Program-made: the position numbers and the translations under genes | Origin: Erythrobacter aurantius | GTDB taxonomy: Bacteria > Pseudomonadota > Alphaproteobacteria > Sphingomonadales > Sphingomonadaceae | Direction: 5' to 3' | Length of the DNA stretch: 64,000 bases | Assembly (NCBI RefSeq): GCF_023823125.1 | Contig: NZ_CP090949.1 | Location: forward strand, 806,001-870,000 | Shown here: positions 51,834 to 60,700 of the stretch, piece by piece | Numbering within the stretch: the first letter of the stretch is position 1 | Layout: each line of letters begins with the position of its first letter | The notes under the pieces: generated by a model | What the model saw: only the letters and a program-made list of their open reading frames with translations | Databases searched by the model: none | What the model was told of the DNA's origin: nothing

Positions 51834-52550
51834 CTAAACCGTTTGATTTGGGAGACGATAGAGTGTGAGCGTTCCAGCAGTGTTGATTGCGCGTCGCCAT
51901 TGCCGCGCTGTCCAGAATGTTCCCTCAAGCTGATCCTTCTCATTATCGTAGAACAAGCTGGCTGCTGCATCGAAACTGAGATCATCCGCTTGGTTATCGG
52001 TGTCGTTTTGCTGGTTATAGAAATAGCAGAGCGAGGGCCGCTCATTTTCCGAACGCTTGCGCGGCATGACGATATAGCTTGTCGAGTTTTTAATCGGTGT
52101 ATCAGCGCGCGGATTGGTCACTGTGATCTTGATGGACCACCACGATTGTTCGATCTCGGCGACCAGTGAGACAGGCAGCAACTCGGCAAGCTCGTCCGCT
52201 TCGCAAATTCGAGGGTCGAAACTACGTCGCCGATCGGCGGCCGCATCAAGCAACTGTATCTGACGCGACCAATTGCTGCGAAGCGTCATAGCCCACTTGC
52301 CGTTGAGATCCGGGAACACGTGGTGTCCAAGATCGGGCAACCAGCCAACCCTTTTACTCACCGACCAAATCCATCGCCAGATCGGGTTCCATGCAAGGGC
52401 AACACAGATTGCCCAAACGATGCTTGGTATTGCCAGCCTTCGAACTTCGATATCGAATGCAGACGTAGCGAGTTCTATCGCTAGGAAAACGCCCACGGCC
52501 AAGAGTGCCGCAGCGTAGATCAGCGCTTTTACCGGGAAAATTCTGTACAT
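51834..52550 (-). CDS. Cap15-like CBASS effector (two membrane helices plus beta-rich domain)
   Basis: 238 residues from the ATG at 52550 with AAGAGGCG upstream. Two membrane helices lie at about 9-28 and 39-57. A soluble beta-strand-rich domain begins at about 78 (VFPDLNGKWAMTLRSNW) and ends in a strand pattern (AGTLTLYRLP). This is the S-2TMbeta layout of Cap15 effectors, in which a beta-barrel binds a cyclic nucleotide and drives membrane damage that kills the infected cell. It is divergent from the nucleotidyltransferase gene across 77 bases. Family assignment is by pattern, so medium confidence; a generic membrane protein is the alternative. Confidence 0.72.
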   Translation of the reverse strand: MYRIFPVKALIYAAALLAVGVFLAIELATSAFDIEVRRLAIPSIVWAICVALAWNPIWRWIWSVSKRVGWLPDLGHHVFPDLNGKWAMTLRSNWSRQIQLLDAAADRRRSFDPRICEADELAELLPVSLVAEIEQSWWSIKITVTNPRADTPIKNSTSYIVMPRKRSENERPSLCYFYNQQNDTDNQADDLSFDAAASLFYDNEKDQLEGTFWTARQWRRAINTAGTLTLYRLPNQTV

Positions 52551-52627
52551 TGTTTGTTCGCCTCTTGATTTCGCTGTAACCTGCCGCATCTGTGTAGGAA
52601 AGGCCCGAATGAACTAGGAGTGCCGCC
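52551..52627. promoter_or_regulatory. Bidirectional promoter region of the CBASS locus
   Basis: 77 bases separate two divergent start codons, so both promoters must lie here or inside the genes. Ribosome sites are visible on both sides (AAGAGGCG for the effector, CTAGGAG for the nucleotidyltransferase). No regulator gene such as a CapH/CapP pair is encoded nearby. -35/-10 boxes are not assigned. Confidence 0.55.
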
Positions 52628-53806
52628 ATGACTTTAGCTAACGCGCATGCCCTGTTTGTCGGGCTTCAAAAGAACCCGAGCTATCTTGCAAGCCTCGAGA
52701 TCGAAGATAACGAGCGGCAGCGCCTCTTAAATGCCCGTCAAACCATCCGCACGGCCCTTCGCAATGCAACGCATCGCCTCGAATCAGACAAAAGCTTTTG
52801 GCGGCGTGATTATCTGATCGAGACTGCCAATCGCATTCAGGACGATGTGAAGGTCAAGTTCATGACGCAAGGTAGCTTCGCGTATAAGACGCTAAATGCT
52901 CCAGCGCAGCCGGCTTTGCAGGAGATCGATCTTGATGATGGCATGTACGTTCCGGTCCGTTTTCTGAGCGACAATCATCCCGCGCTAGCGGCTGGCGCCC
53001 TGTTTACCTTCGTTGAAGAAGTGCTTCGCCCGGTTTGCCGGGCTAACGGCTGGTCGCTCGACTCCAGCAAAGACACGTGCGTGCGGATCAAGCTCTGGCG
53101 AGGCGCGCATATCGACATCCCGATCTATTCCGTTCCAGAGGAGCGCTTCAGAGTCATGAAGGCAGCCATTGAGGAAGCCGCCTTCAGCGCACGCAAACTA
53201 ACTTTTGACAGCGTTCCTGCGATTCCGAGCGACCGCGTGATGCTGGCCCAGCGCAGCGGAGAATGGGTTCAATCGGATCCCAAACAGCTTCATGACTGGG
53301 TTGAAAACCGAGTTGATCGCCACGGCCCGTCATTCCGTCGAATGAGCCGCTTCTTTAAGGGCTGGCGCGATCATGTCTGGGCCAACAGCCCGCTATCCTC
53401 AATCTGCCTGATGTGTGCGATCGATGCGGCTCTGCTCGAACTCGGTCAGAGCGCAGATAACCGCGATGATAAGACTATACTCGATCTCGCGCGACTGCTT
53501 CCGACGATTTTTTCAGGCGAGATCAAAAACCCGGTGGTTAAGGCGAGCTGTTTGAACAGCTGGAGCGAGGAAGAGCGCGGAGATGTTCTGGCGGAAACGC
53601 GAGCCCTTGCTGCGACAATGGAAGCTGCGCTCGAGCGTACTGGCGACGCCGACCGGGTTATCGAGCATCTGCGCGATGCATTCGGACGACGCATTCCCTA
53701 CAGGCCAGATATCATTGCGATTGAGAGTGACACGGCTGCGGCTGTACGTGCCGCTCCTGCGGCGACCGTGGCCACACCGCACATAACTAGTTCCGATTCC
53801 GGATGA
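52628..53806 (+). CDS. CBASS cyclic dinucleotide synthase, CdnA/DncV-like CD-NTase
   Basis: 392 residues. Comparison with the Vibrio cholerae DncV that I remember shows matching blocks: FMTQGSFAYKTLN (G82-S83), EIDLDDGMYVPV (metal-binding D101 and D103), HIDIPIYSVPEERF (third Asp, D163), WVQSDPKQLHDWV, and RFFKGWRDHVW. It should make a 3',3' cyclic dinucleotide, probably cGAMP, as the infection signal. The last residue is Gly (ITSSDSG), the residue Cap2 conjugates in DncV systems. The protein is about 45 residues shorter than DncV. It overlaps the next gene by ATGA. Confidence 0.93.
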   Translation: MTLANAHALFVGLQKNPSYLASLEIEDNERQRLLNARQTIRTALRNATHRLESDKSFWRRDYLIETANRIQDDVKVKFMTQGSFAYKTLNAPAQPALQEIDLDDGMYVPVRFLSDNHPALAAGALFTFVEEVLRPVCRANGWSLDSSKDTCVRIKLWRGAHIDIPIYSVPEERFRVMKAAIEEAAFSARKLTFDSVPAIPSDRVMLAQRSGEWVQSDPKQLHDWVENRVDRHGPSFRRMSRFFKGWRDHVWANSPLSSICLMCAIDAALLELGQSADNRDDKTILDLARLLPTIFSGEIKNPVVKASCLNSWSEEERGDVLAETRALAATMEAALERTGDADRVIEHLRDAFGRRIPYRPDIIAIESDTAAAVRAAPAATVATPHITSSDSG

Positions 53807-55479
53807 TGTCGCAAGCCGATCGGTGGCGCGCAATTGCAGCTGCGCTTGCGAATAAAGGCTTCACCGAACAGCAAGGCGCATCGCCAGAGTTTCGCGGATC
53901 GATAAACGTCCATGGCCGTGCGGTCGATATTGAACTGGTCGTTCCAGATTCAAAGTTTGTGGAGCTACCCATTGTTCGGCTTGTCGATCGCAAGCAACTC
54001 CCCACTGGCGCATTCGGACATATATGCCGTGACGACATCGAAGGATCTGTGGTTTGCTTTGCCCCCGCAACTGGCCTGCCACTCGACTTTCACGATCCAG
54101 GCGGATCCGTTTTGCGCGTGCTCAGACAGGCCGAGCTTTCGCTGGAGAAGAGTTTTGCCGGGCAAGGCGGCACCGAAGTTGCGGCCGAGTACCAAGAGTA
54201 TTGGATAACGAAGGAGCCGCATTTCCGAGTTCTCGTGAGCCGGAATGGTACAGCTGAGCGACAAGCCGGCTTGCAATACGCGGTCTTCAAGCCTGCAACG
54301 GGAAGTCCGTTTTTCGCGATCGCTGATACGATCAGTCTACATGACCACGAGGCTACCCGATTGTCTGGAGCCGTTGTATTCCATTTCGATGCCGAGTTGG
54401 GACCGACCGCTGATCGTTTGGTACCGAACAGCTTCTTGTCTCTTGAGCAATGGTTTCGTGGGCAAACGGCTGTGGTTGCTGATCGCTGGAGCGAATGTGA
54501 GAGAGCGCTTCTGTCTGGGAAATTCGTATGCCTCGCAGCAAACAACTGCACTCTCGGCGTCAAAGTTGAACTGCCGGCTAACGTTGCAGTGGCGGTCCGT
54601 GCAAAGAAACTGCGATCTTCGAAATTGCAGCCGCTTTTAGCCAAGCAGAAAACTAAACTCGATATCAAGCGCTCCGGTGGTTATTGGACGGGATTGGCTG
54701 AGATCGCTCAACGTAATTTGCACGGGATCAAAACATTGGATGGGAAGGCCATCGCTCTTGTAGGTTGCGGCACGCTTGGAAGCCATCTTGCCAAATTCCT
54801 TATCCAGAGTGGCGCGGGCGCCGGTGCACCCCTGACGCTGATTGATAGTCAGGTGCTTTCTGCTGGCAATATCGGGCGTCATTATCTCGGCCATTCGCGG
54901 ATAGGCGAAACGAAGGCGAGCGCGCTGGCTGAGGAGCTAAAGTCTTTTCACCCCCAATGCGATATCCGGGCCACGGTTGGCGATGCGCTAGCTCAAAAGA
55001 CGGTGCTGGCTGACGCCAATCTACTCGTCGATGCGACAGGTGATTGGAACACGCAATATGCGCTGAATGAACTTTTTTATGAGGACGGCATATCGGCTGA
55101 TGCCATTCTGCATTGCTGGATAAGCGGTAACGGCGCAGCTGTTCAGGCTTTTCTGAATGTCCGCGGCGATGAGTGCTGCTTTCGCTGTCTGAGGCCGTCT
55201 ATGAGCGCAGGGCCGCGTTTCCCAGCTCTCAAACCGGGGGTCGAAGCCAACATGGCCCCTGCGACCTGCGGAGATGGGAACTATATTCCTTACTCCGTTG
55301 CTGCGCCTGCCACCGCTGCCGGATTAGCTTGCGACATGGCGATAGGTTGGGCCAACGATAAGCCAGGGGCGCGGCTTCGCACGATCGTACTCGACCACGA
55401 GCGCGGCATCGAGCGTAAACCAACGTCTCCTGCAGCTCACAAAACGTGCCCATCATGCCTCGCGAGGGATGGGTCGTGA
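53803..55479 (+). CDS. cap2: Cap2, E1-E2 ubiquitin-like transfer protein
   Basis: 558 residues. The N-terminal part (about 1-150) is E2-like with candidate Cys residues C75 and C85 (GHICRDDIEGSVVCFA). The C-terminal E1/ThiF part has ALVGCGTLGSHLAKFL at 318-333, Asp in LTLIDSQVLSAGNIGRHYLG, and a candidate adenylation-transfer Cys489 in MAPATCGDGNYIPYS. Two CxxC pairs (CCFRC at 458-462, CPSC at 549-552) could hold zinc. It should attach the C-terminus of the nucleotidyltransferase to a target, raising its activity. Starts in the ATGA overlap, stop overlaps Cap3 by GTGA. Confidence 0.93.
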   Translation: MMSQADRWRAIAAALANKGFTEQQGASPEFRGSINVHGRAVDIELVVPDSKFVELPIVRLVDRKQLPTGAFGHICRDDIEGSVVCFAPATGLPLDFHDPGGSVLRVLRQAELSLEKSFAGQGGTEVAAEYQEYWITKEPHFRVLVSRNGTAERQAGLQYAVFKPATGSPFFAIADTISLHDHEATRLSGAVVFHFDAELGPTADRLVPNSFLSLEQWFRGQTAVVADRWSECERALLSGKFVCLAANNCTLGVKVELPANVAVAVRAKKLRSSKLQPLLAKQKTKLDIKRSGGYWTGLAEIAQRNLHGIKTLDGKAIALVGCGTLGSHLAKFLIQSGAGAGAPLTLIDSQVLSAGNIGRHYLGHSRIGETKASALAEELKSFHPQCDIRATVGDALAQKTVLADANLLVDATGDWNTQYALNELFYEDGISADAILHCWISGNGAAVQAFLNVRGDECCFRCLRPSMSAGPRFPALKPGVEANMAPATCGDGNYIPYSVAAPATAAGLACDMAIGWANDKPGARLRTIVLDHERGIERKPTSPAAHKTCPSCLARDGS

Positions 55480-56012
55480 TCGAGGGCATTCTTGTCGATC
55501 ATGAAGCGGCAGAGAATATGTTGAAATGTACGCGGCAGTATCGCCCTTTAGAAGCTGGGGGGCTGGTACTTGGGCTGCGCAAGGGTCTCTACCTTCATGT
55601 GACTGAGATCACCCGTCCATTGCCATGGGATCGACAGAGTTCGATGCGCTTCCAGCGCTCGCCTAAGGGGCACAGAATAGCTGCGCTTAGGAGGTGGCGT
55701 AAATCCGGTGGAAAGATGGACTGGATTGGCGAATGGCACAGCCATCCTGGGTTTTCTCTTTCGCCTTCTTCCATCGATGTACGCAATTGGAACGGCATCG
55801 TTAGGCAGCGCAAGGCAGAGATGATATTCCCTATCTGCGACGGACGAGAAACCGCCTTTTACCTTCAGTTTTGGGGTGATCGGGGTAAGGTTTTGCTTCG
55901 GCAAGTCGAAAAAGATGAGCTTGGCACTTTCTACCTCACCCCTGCTGCCATCAAGCGTCGTCTGCGCAAAACGGGGAATGAGGCTTATGGTCCAACCCTC
56001 GAGTTGCCCTAG
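55476..56012 (+). CDS. cap3: Cap3, JAMM/JAB isopeptidase of CBASS
   Basis: 178 residues from the GTG at 55476, which overlaps the cap2 stop (GTGA) and follows GAGGGATGGG; a longer frame begins with a GTG at 55446. The JAMM signature is exact: EWHSHPGFSLSPSSID gives H-x-H-x7-S-x2-D (H88, H90, S98, D101), with Glu26 in PLEAGGLVLG. It is the protease that removes what Cap2 joins. C-terminal 50 residues are basic. Last gene of the CBASS transcript; a short hairpin spans the stop. Confidence 0.93.
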   Translation: MIEGILVDHEAAENMLKCTRQYRPLEAGGLVLGLRKGLYLHVTEITRPLPWDRQSSMRFQRSPKGHRIAALRRWRKSGGKMDWIGEWHSHPGFSLSPSSIDVRNWNGIVRQRKAEMIFPICDGRETAFYLQFWGDRGKVLLRQVEKDELGTFYLTPAAIKRRLRKTGNEAYGPTLELP

Positions 56013-56026
56013 CCTTAGCGGGCAAC
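56003..56026 (+). terminator. Possible hairpin at the end of the CBASS transcript
   Basis: GTTGCCC and GGGCAAC form a 7-base-pair stem with a 10-base loop spanning the cap3 stop codon. There is no T-run after it, so it is weak as an intrinsic terminator and may act only as a 3' stabiliser. Confidence 0.3.
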
Positions 56027-56697
56027 CGCAACCACACTTTGCTCTGTTCCTGCAAACAGCCCATCTCTGCACGAGCGTTGCTATGGCACATTGCGAGCCG
56101 CAACTGAAATCAAACCACCACAACAACCCGAAATCCTGAGACTAAACGTAGTAACTGCCAACGACAAACCGAAGTGCGCAGCGACGAAAGATGAATCTCC
56201 GATCTAAGCGCTAAAGCTGGCAACAGGGTGTGGGACGAAACGGCAGCATTCCGTATCGGGCTCGCCAACAGAAGACAGTCTGCAACCGGCCCAACAGTGG
56301 ACGCTGATTTGCAATCGAGTTTTGCATCCCTTGGACACGCTCGCCCAGGTTCGATTGAGCCTGAGTCGAGGTTTGCGCGTCTGCGAGGATACCGGCGGTG
56401 AGCCTGCGCTGCCGCGATTGCGGAGCGGGTAGCGCGGGCGAATCGCGGCCGAGAGATTGTGGTGATTCGGGATATTTGTCCGACTTACCCAAGATGTTGG
56501 CGTGTCCGGTGGTGCCAATCCGCTCAAATCTGCGTTCAGGCGCACCTTCATTTTTTCTGTAGGGCAAGTTGCCCGATGCCGCAGAAAACCGGGAAACAAC
56601 AATTCACAGCCTCCAGGTCGGGTGAATATTGTCATTGATATTGCTTTGATATTTTGCAGTCCTGATGGGAACTTGCTGCAAAAGGCACCTGCTGTTC
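56013..56697. other. Long noncoding region between CBASS and the RHS locus
   Basis: About 685 bases with no gene I can support. Small open frames here have no recognisable protein character. The last 80 bases are AT-rich (TTGATATTGCTTTGATATTTTGC) and are a likely promoter area for the RHS locus. No inverted repeat typical of an insertion sequence was seen. Confidence 0.6.
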
Positions 56698-57318
56698 ATG
56701 CACCGTATCCTGTTTCTCGCGAGTACTTCCCTTGCTGCTCTTTCCTGTGCCTCGATGGCGCATGCGCAGTCGAGCACGGAGACCTACACCTATGATGCGC
56801 TCGGGCGCCTCATCAAGGTCGTCACAACCGGCGGTCAGAACAACGGCGAGACGCAGTCGATCTGTTACGACAAGGCTGACAACAGGACGCAGTACCTTGC
56901 CAACACCAGCAGCGGGAGCGTCGAGTGTAGCGGCTCTGCACCTCCGCCGCCGCCACCTCCACCACCTCCGCCTCCCCCGCCTCCCCCTCCGCCGCCGGGC
57001 AACAACCCGCCCACGACGACAACCGACTTTGCCTCGGCGTCAGGCTGCAACGGCACTTTGTACGTGAACCTGACGGCGAACGACAGCGATCCGGAGGGTA
57101 ACCTGCCACTGGCCCTGACCGGGATCACACGAAACCAGGGCAGCGCAAGTGCCACGGTGATCTCGGCATCAACCGTCGAGGTTGTGCTTGGCGGTGTCGC
57201 GTTCGATTTCTCGCTTTTCACCTACACGGTCGCTGACTCTCTTGGTGCTACGTCAACCGGAGATCTGAACGTTGCTGCGGGAAGTTGCAGCGGCGGCGGT
57301 GGCGGACCGCCTCTCTAG
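56698..57318 (+). CDS. Secreted protein with one YD repeat, polyproline and beta domain
   Basis: 206 residues from the ATG at 56698 with a signal peptide ending ASMAHAQ. A YD/RHS-like repeat follows (STETYTYDALGRLIKVVTT and CYDKADNRTQYLA), then a run of about 19 prolines, then a beta-rich domain of the type that has Asp/Gly turns (NNPPTTTTDF, TANDSDPEGNLPL, FTYTVADSLGATSTG), reminiscent of cadherin-like or bacterial Ig folds. It ends 50 bases before the next coding start. It may be a shortened RHS relative or an accessory of the RHS gene downstream. Confidence 0.7.
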   Translation: MHRILFLASTSLAALSCASMAHAQSSTETYTYDALGRLIKVVTTGGQNNGETQSICYDKADNRTQYLANTSSGSVECSGSAPPPPPPPPPPPPPPPPPPPGNNPPTTTTDFASASGCNGTLYVNLTANDSDPEGNLPLALTGITRNQGSASATVISASTVEVVLGGVAFDFSLFTYTVADSLGATSTGDLNVAAGSCSGGGGGPPL

Positions 57319-57367
57319 AGCTCTCGCTCTCGCAATCGAACTCCCAACCTTATGGAATGACAAGCCG

Positions 57368-57793
57368 ATGAATGACTTTCGAGCAGCATGTGCAGGGATT
57401 GGTGCGGGAGCATGTCTTCTTACTGCGACATTTGCCGGCCCAACAGATGCACCATGGGCGCAAGTTGCATCAGTCAATGACGAGTCAACATTTGTCTGTA
57501 TGCAGCGCCATCGCGGCGAACCTGGAGAAAAGGTGACCCAAATAGTCGTTCCGAGACGCGCCATCGGAGCGATGGAGATGAAAGGCTTCGAGGAGTTCGA
57601 TTGCACAAGGGGTGGATTTCCTCCTGCACAGCAAGCGAAGTTCCGCGATGAGATGTGCCAGATCGCAGCCGATCAACCAGAAGCCATGCAGCGGCAACTC
57701 GAACATGTGCTTGGCGAGAGGCCTGCAGTACTCTGTGCAATGGCTGAGATCGTCGTCGGAGAGTGGGACGCACGGGAGGCCCAGAGCAAATGA
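57368..57793 (+). CDS. Hypothetical exported protein of the RHS locus
   Basis: 141 residues starting MNDFRAACAGIGAGACLLTATFAG, probably a signal peptide. The mature part has four Cys (TFVCMQ, EFDCTR, EMCQIA, VLCAMA) that could form two disulfides, and looks helical. No family is recognised. The stop overlaps the RHS start by ATGA at 57790, so it is translationally coupled to the RHS gene and probably assists its secretion, folding or neutralisation. The frame is open up to 57272 but the ATG at 57368 gives the signal peptide. Confidence 0.72.
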   Translation: MNDFRAACAGIGAGACLLTATFAGPTDAPWAQVASVNDESTFVCMQRHRGEPGEKVTQIVVPRRAIGAMEMKGFEEFDCTRGGFPPAQQAKFRDEMCQIAADQPEAMQRQLEHVLGERPAVLCAMAEIVVGEWDAREAQSK

Positions 57794-60700
57794 TCGGAGC
57801 GAACGGATCGATCCTAGGCGCGCTTCGCCGGATTTGTGGTGCTACGGCAGCTGCAGCTGCTTTCATGCTTGGCTCGGTATCTCCTGCACAAGCACAGCAA
57901 ATCAATCCGCTGGATGTGCATCAGGATCCAAACGGCGTCGATCTACTCAGACTTGAAGTCACACCGCAGCTGCCGTCGATCTCAATTCCTGCTGCCCCGG
58001 AGCTGGCTTTCAAGAACCTGTCAGATTTTTGGCCTGTTCTACAGGGAAATATTGTTCCTCAGTCACCTACAGGTGAGATCAATTTTTCAATCAATGCAGG
58101 AGGGATAGCTTCAGAATCATTCAATTGCATGGATGGCGCAGGTGACTGTGTCGGGAGCAAAGGTAGCGGCTCGGTCCTGTACGGCGGTGGGAACGTCGGA
58201 CCTTACTACTACACCCAAGGCGGCACCGGAAAGAAGATCACGTTCGACATCCAGTACGGTAGTCAATCGGTCCCGACGGTTGGGACCGGCCCATTCTATT
58301 ATGTGGCAACCTCCATAGTGAACCCGGGCGGGCCGGCGCTCACGTTCACATACGATTCCGGGAATCCGTTCCCGGGCTACAACGTCACTTCCTATCGGCC
58401 GGCAACGGTCACAAGTACTTCTGGCTATAGACTCAAGTTTACCTACCATAGCAATGACCCGACGGTTGGGGCTTGGAGGTTCTTGCAAAAAGTCGAGATT
58501 GTGCGTGTTGCAGAACCGAATACGCCCTTGGCTTCCCTCGAATACAGCCTCACCACCAACTCGACGACAACCGTCGAAGATATCAGCGGCCGAGAGTATG
58601 TTTGCCAGCCGTGTGGCAACGAACTCAATGGTCCGCAGCCTTCGACCGTCGTCTCCCTTAAACTGCCTGGTCAGACGTCACCGAGCGTCCAATCGAGCGC
58701 GACAGACACTGGTCCGTCGGGCGCGAAGGATCGCCTCCTCACGGTTACAAGGGACGGTGTTACCTACACCTATGATGGCACCCATGATCCAGCTGGTTCG
58801 TTTGACCCAGGCCATCCTGCGTATGATTATATCGACATCACCGCGCCCAATGGGTTTAGTCAGCATATTGAAATTACGAACACCAGCTCTGGTCGTAGGC
58901 GGATAGATTCGGTCACAGATTCACAGAACAATACCACATCATATCAATACGACCCGTCACAAAGGGTGACACAGATCACCTATCCCGAGGGCAACAAGGT
59001 CAATGTGACCTATGACATCAGCGGCAACATCATCACGATGACCACTACTCCCAAGCCGGGAAGTGGCCAGAGCGCGCTGACTCAGGAGGCCTCCTACAAT
59101 TCGGGTCTCTTCTGCGACACGGTGTCGTGCTTCCGGCCGGTCTGGACGCGAGATGCGAAGGGCAAGCAGACCGATTACACATGGGACCAGTACCACGGCG
59201 GCCTTCTGACTCAGCTTGATCCGGTCGACGAGAACAATATTCGCCGCAAGACCAAGAACACCTATGATGGCGCCGGGCGTCTCATCAAGTCAGAGATCTG
59301 CGAAGCCAGCGCTACTGGCGCGGAGCTGACCTGCGGCACGGCGAATTCCTTCGTCACCACATACACTTATTTCGGCGGGACGAGGCTTCCCCTTACTGAA
59401 ACCGTCACCGATGGTATCGGGACTGCCCCGCTGACCACGACCTACACTTATGACAACGCGGGTCGCCGTCTGTCGGCTGACGGGCCGCTGCCGGGCAGCG
59501 ATGATGCGACCTACGCGCGCTACGATACGCTTGGCCGGCAGATCTGGGAGATTGGACCGAAGAACGAGGCGGGGACCAGGGTCGCATCCAAGATGACCTA
59601 CCGCGATGCCGATGATCAGGTATCCGAGGTCATTACCGGAGTGGTTCCAGGTTCAACCACGGCACTGTCCCCAGCAGTTCTCAGCTTTACCAGCATCATT
59701 TCTGACACGGACACGCAATTCAACTCGCGCCGCCTTGCGACGCGGACCACCGTGTCGAACGGCAGCACGACCTATGCGGTCACGCAGATGAGCTATGACG
59801 CTCTCAATCGCAACACTTGCACCGCTGTTCGCATGAACCTGTCCAGCCTGCCGGGCGACGCCTGCACGCCGGGGACCGTGAGCAGCGACGGGCCCGACCG
59901 CATCACCCGCCAGCATTATGACAGCGAAAGCAGGGTCGTGCGGATCGAGCAGGGTGTGGGAACGCCGCTGGTGCGGGATTACGCCACCTACAGCTTCACC
60001 CCCAACGGCCAGATGGCGAGCATGACGGATGCACGCGGCTACAAGGCCTCGATGCTCTATGACGGGTTTGATCGCCAGTCGCACTGGTACTTCCCGCAAG
60101 CCAGCCAGACCGGCGCGATCAACCCCAATGACTATGAGCTCTATGGCTATGACGCCAATGGCAACCGCACCTCGCTGCGCAAGCGTGACGGTACGGTGCT
60201 GACCTATCAGTACGACAATCTCAACCGCATGATCCGCAAGACCATACCCGACAATCGTCCCGAGCTTCACGCCGATCACACGCGTGATGTGTTCTACGAA
60301 TACGATATTCGTGGACTTCAATTGCACGCGAGGTTCGGGAGCGACACCGGGCCCGGCTCGACCTCGGTCTATGATCGCTATGGCCGGGTCACCTCGACCA
60401 CCGACAACACCGGGATCGCCGCCGGACGCACGCTGAACTACACCTATGATGCGGGCAGCAATCGCACCTCGGTGCGCCACACATGGGATAATGCGCTGTT
60501 CAGCTACACCTACAGCTCGGGCGGACAGTTCAACCAGCTGCGTGACCCATCCAACCTGACGCTGATCGACTACAGCTACGATACGCAAAACCGGGTCAAC
60601 CGCATTGATCGATATTCCAGCGCGCCGAACCAGTATTTTGGCTACGACGGCTTGTCACGACTGAGCGCCATATCGATCGGGCAAACCAGCACCAGCCCGA

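Noticed and set aside
56204..56635. 143-codon minus-strand frame between CBASS and the RHS locus
   Set aside because: Unusual amino-acid mix (many Arg, Pro, Ser, Cys), no start signal or motif; treated as noncoding.
56940..57000. CCG/CCT repeat tract as a possible repeat array or CRISPR
   Set aside because: It is a codon run for polyproline inside a secreted protein; no spacers or repeat units of CRISPR type occur anywhere in the window.
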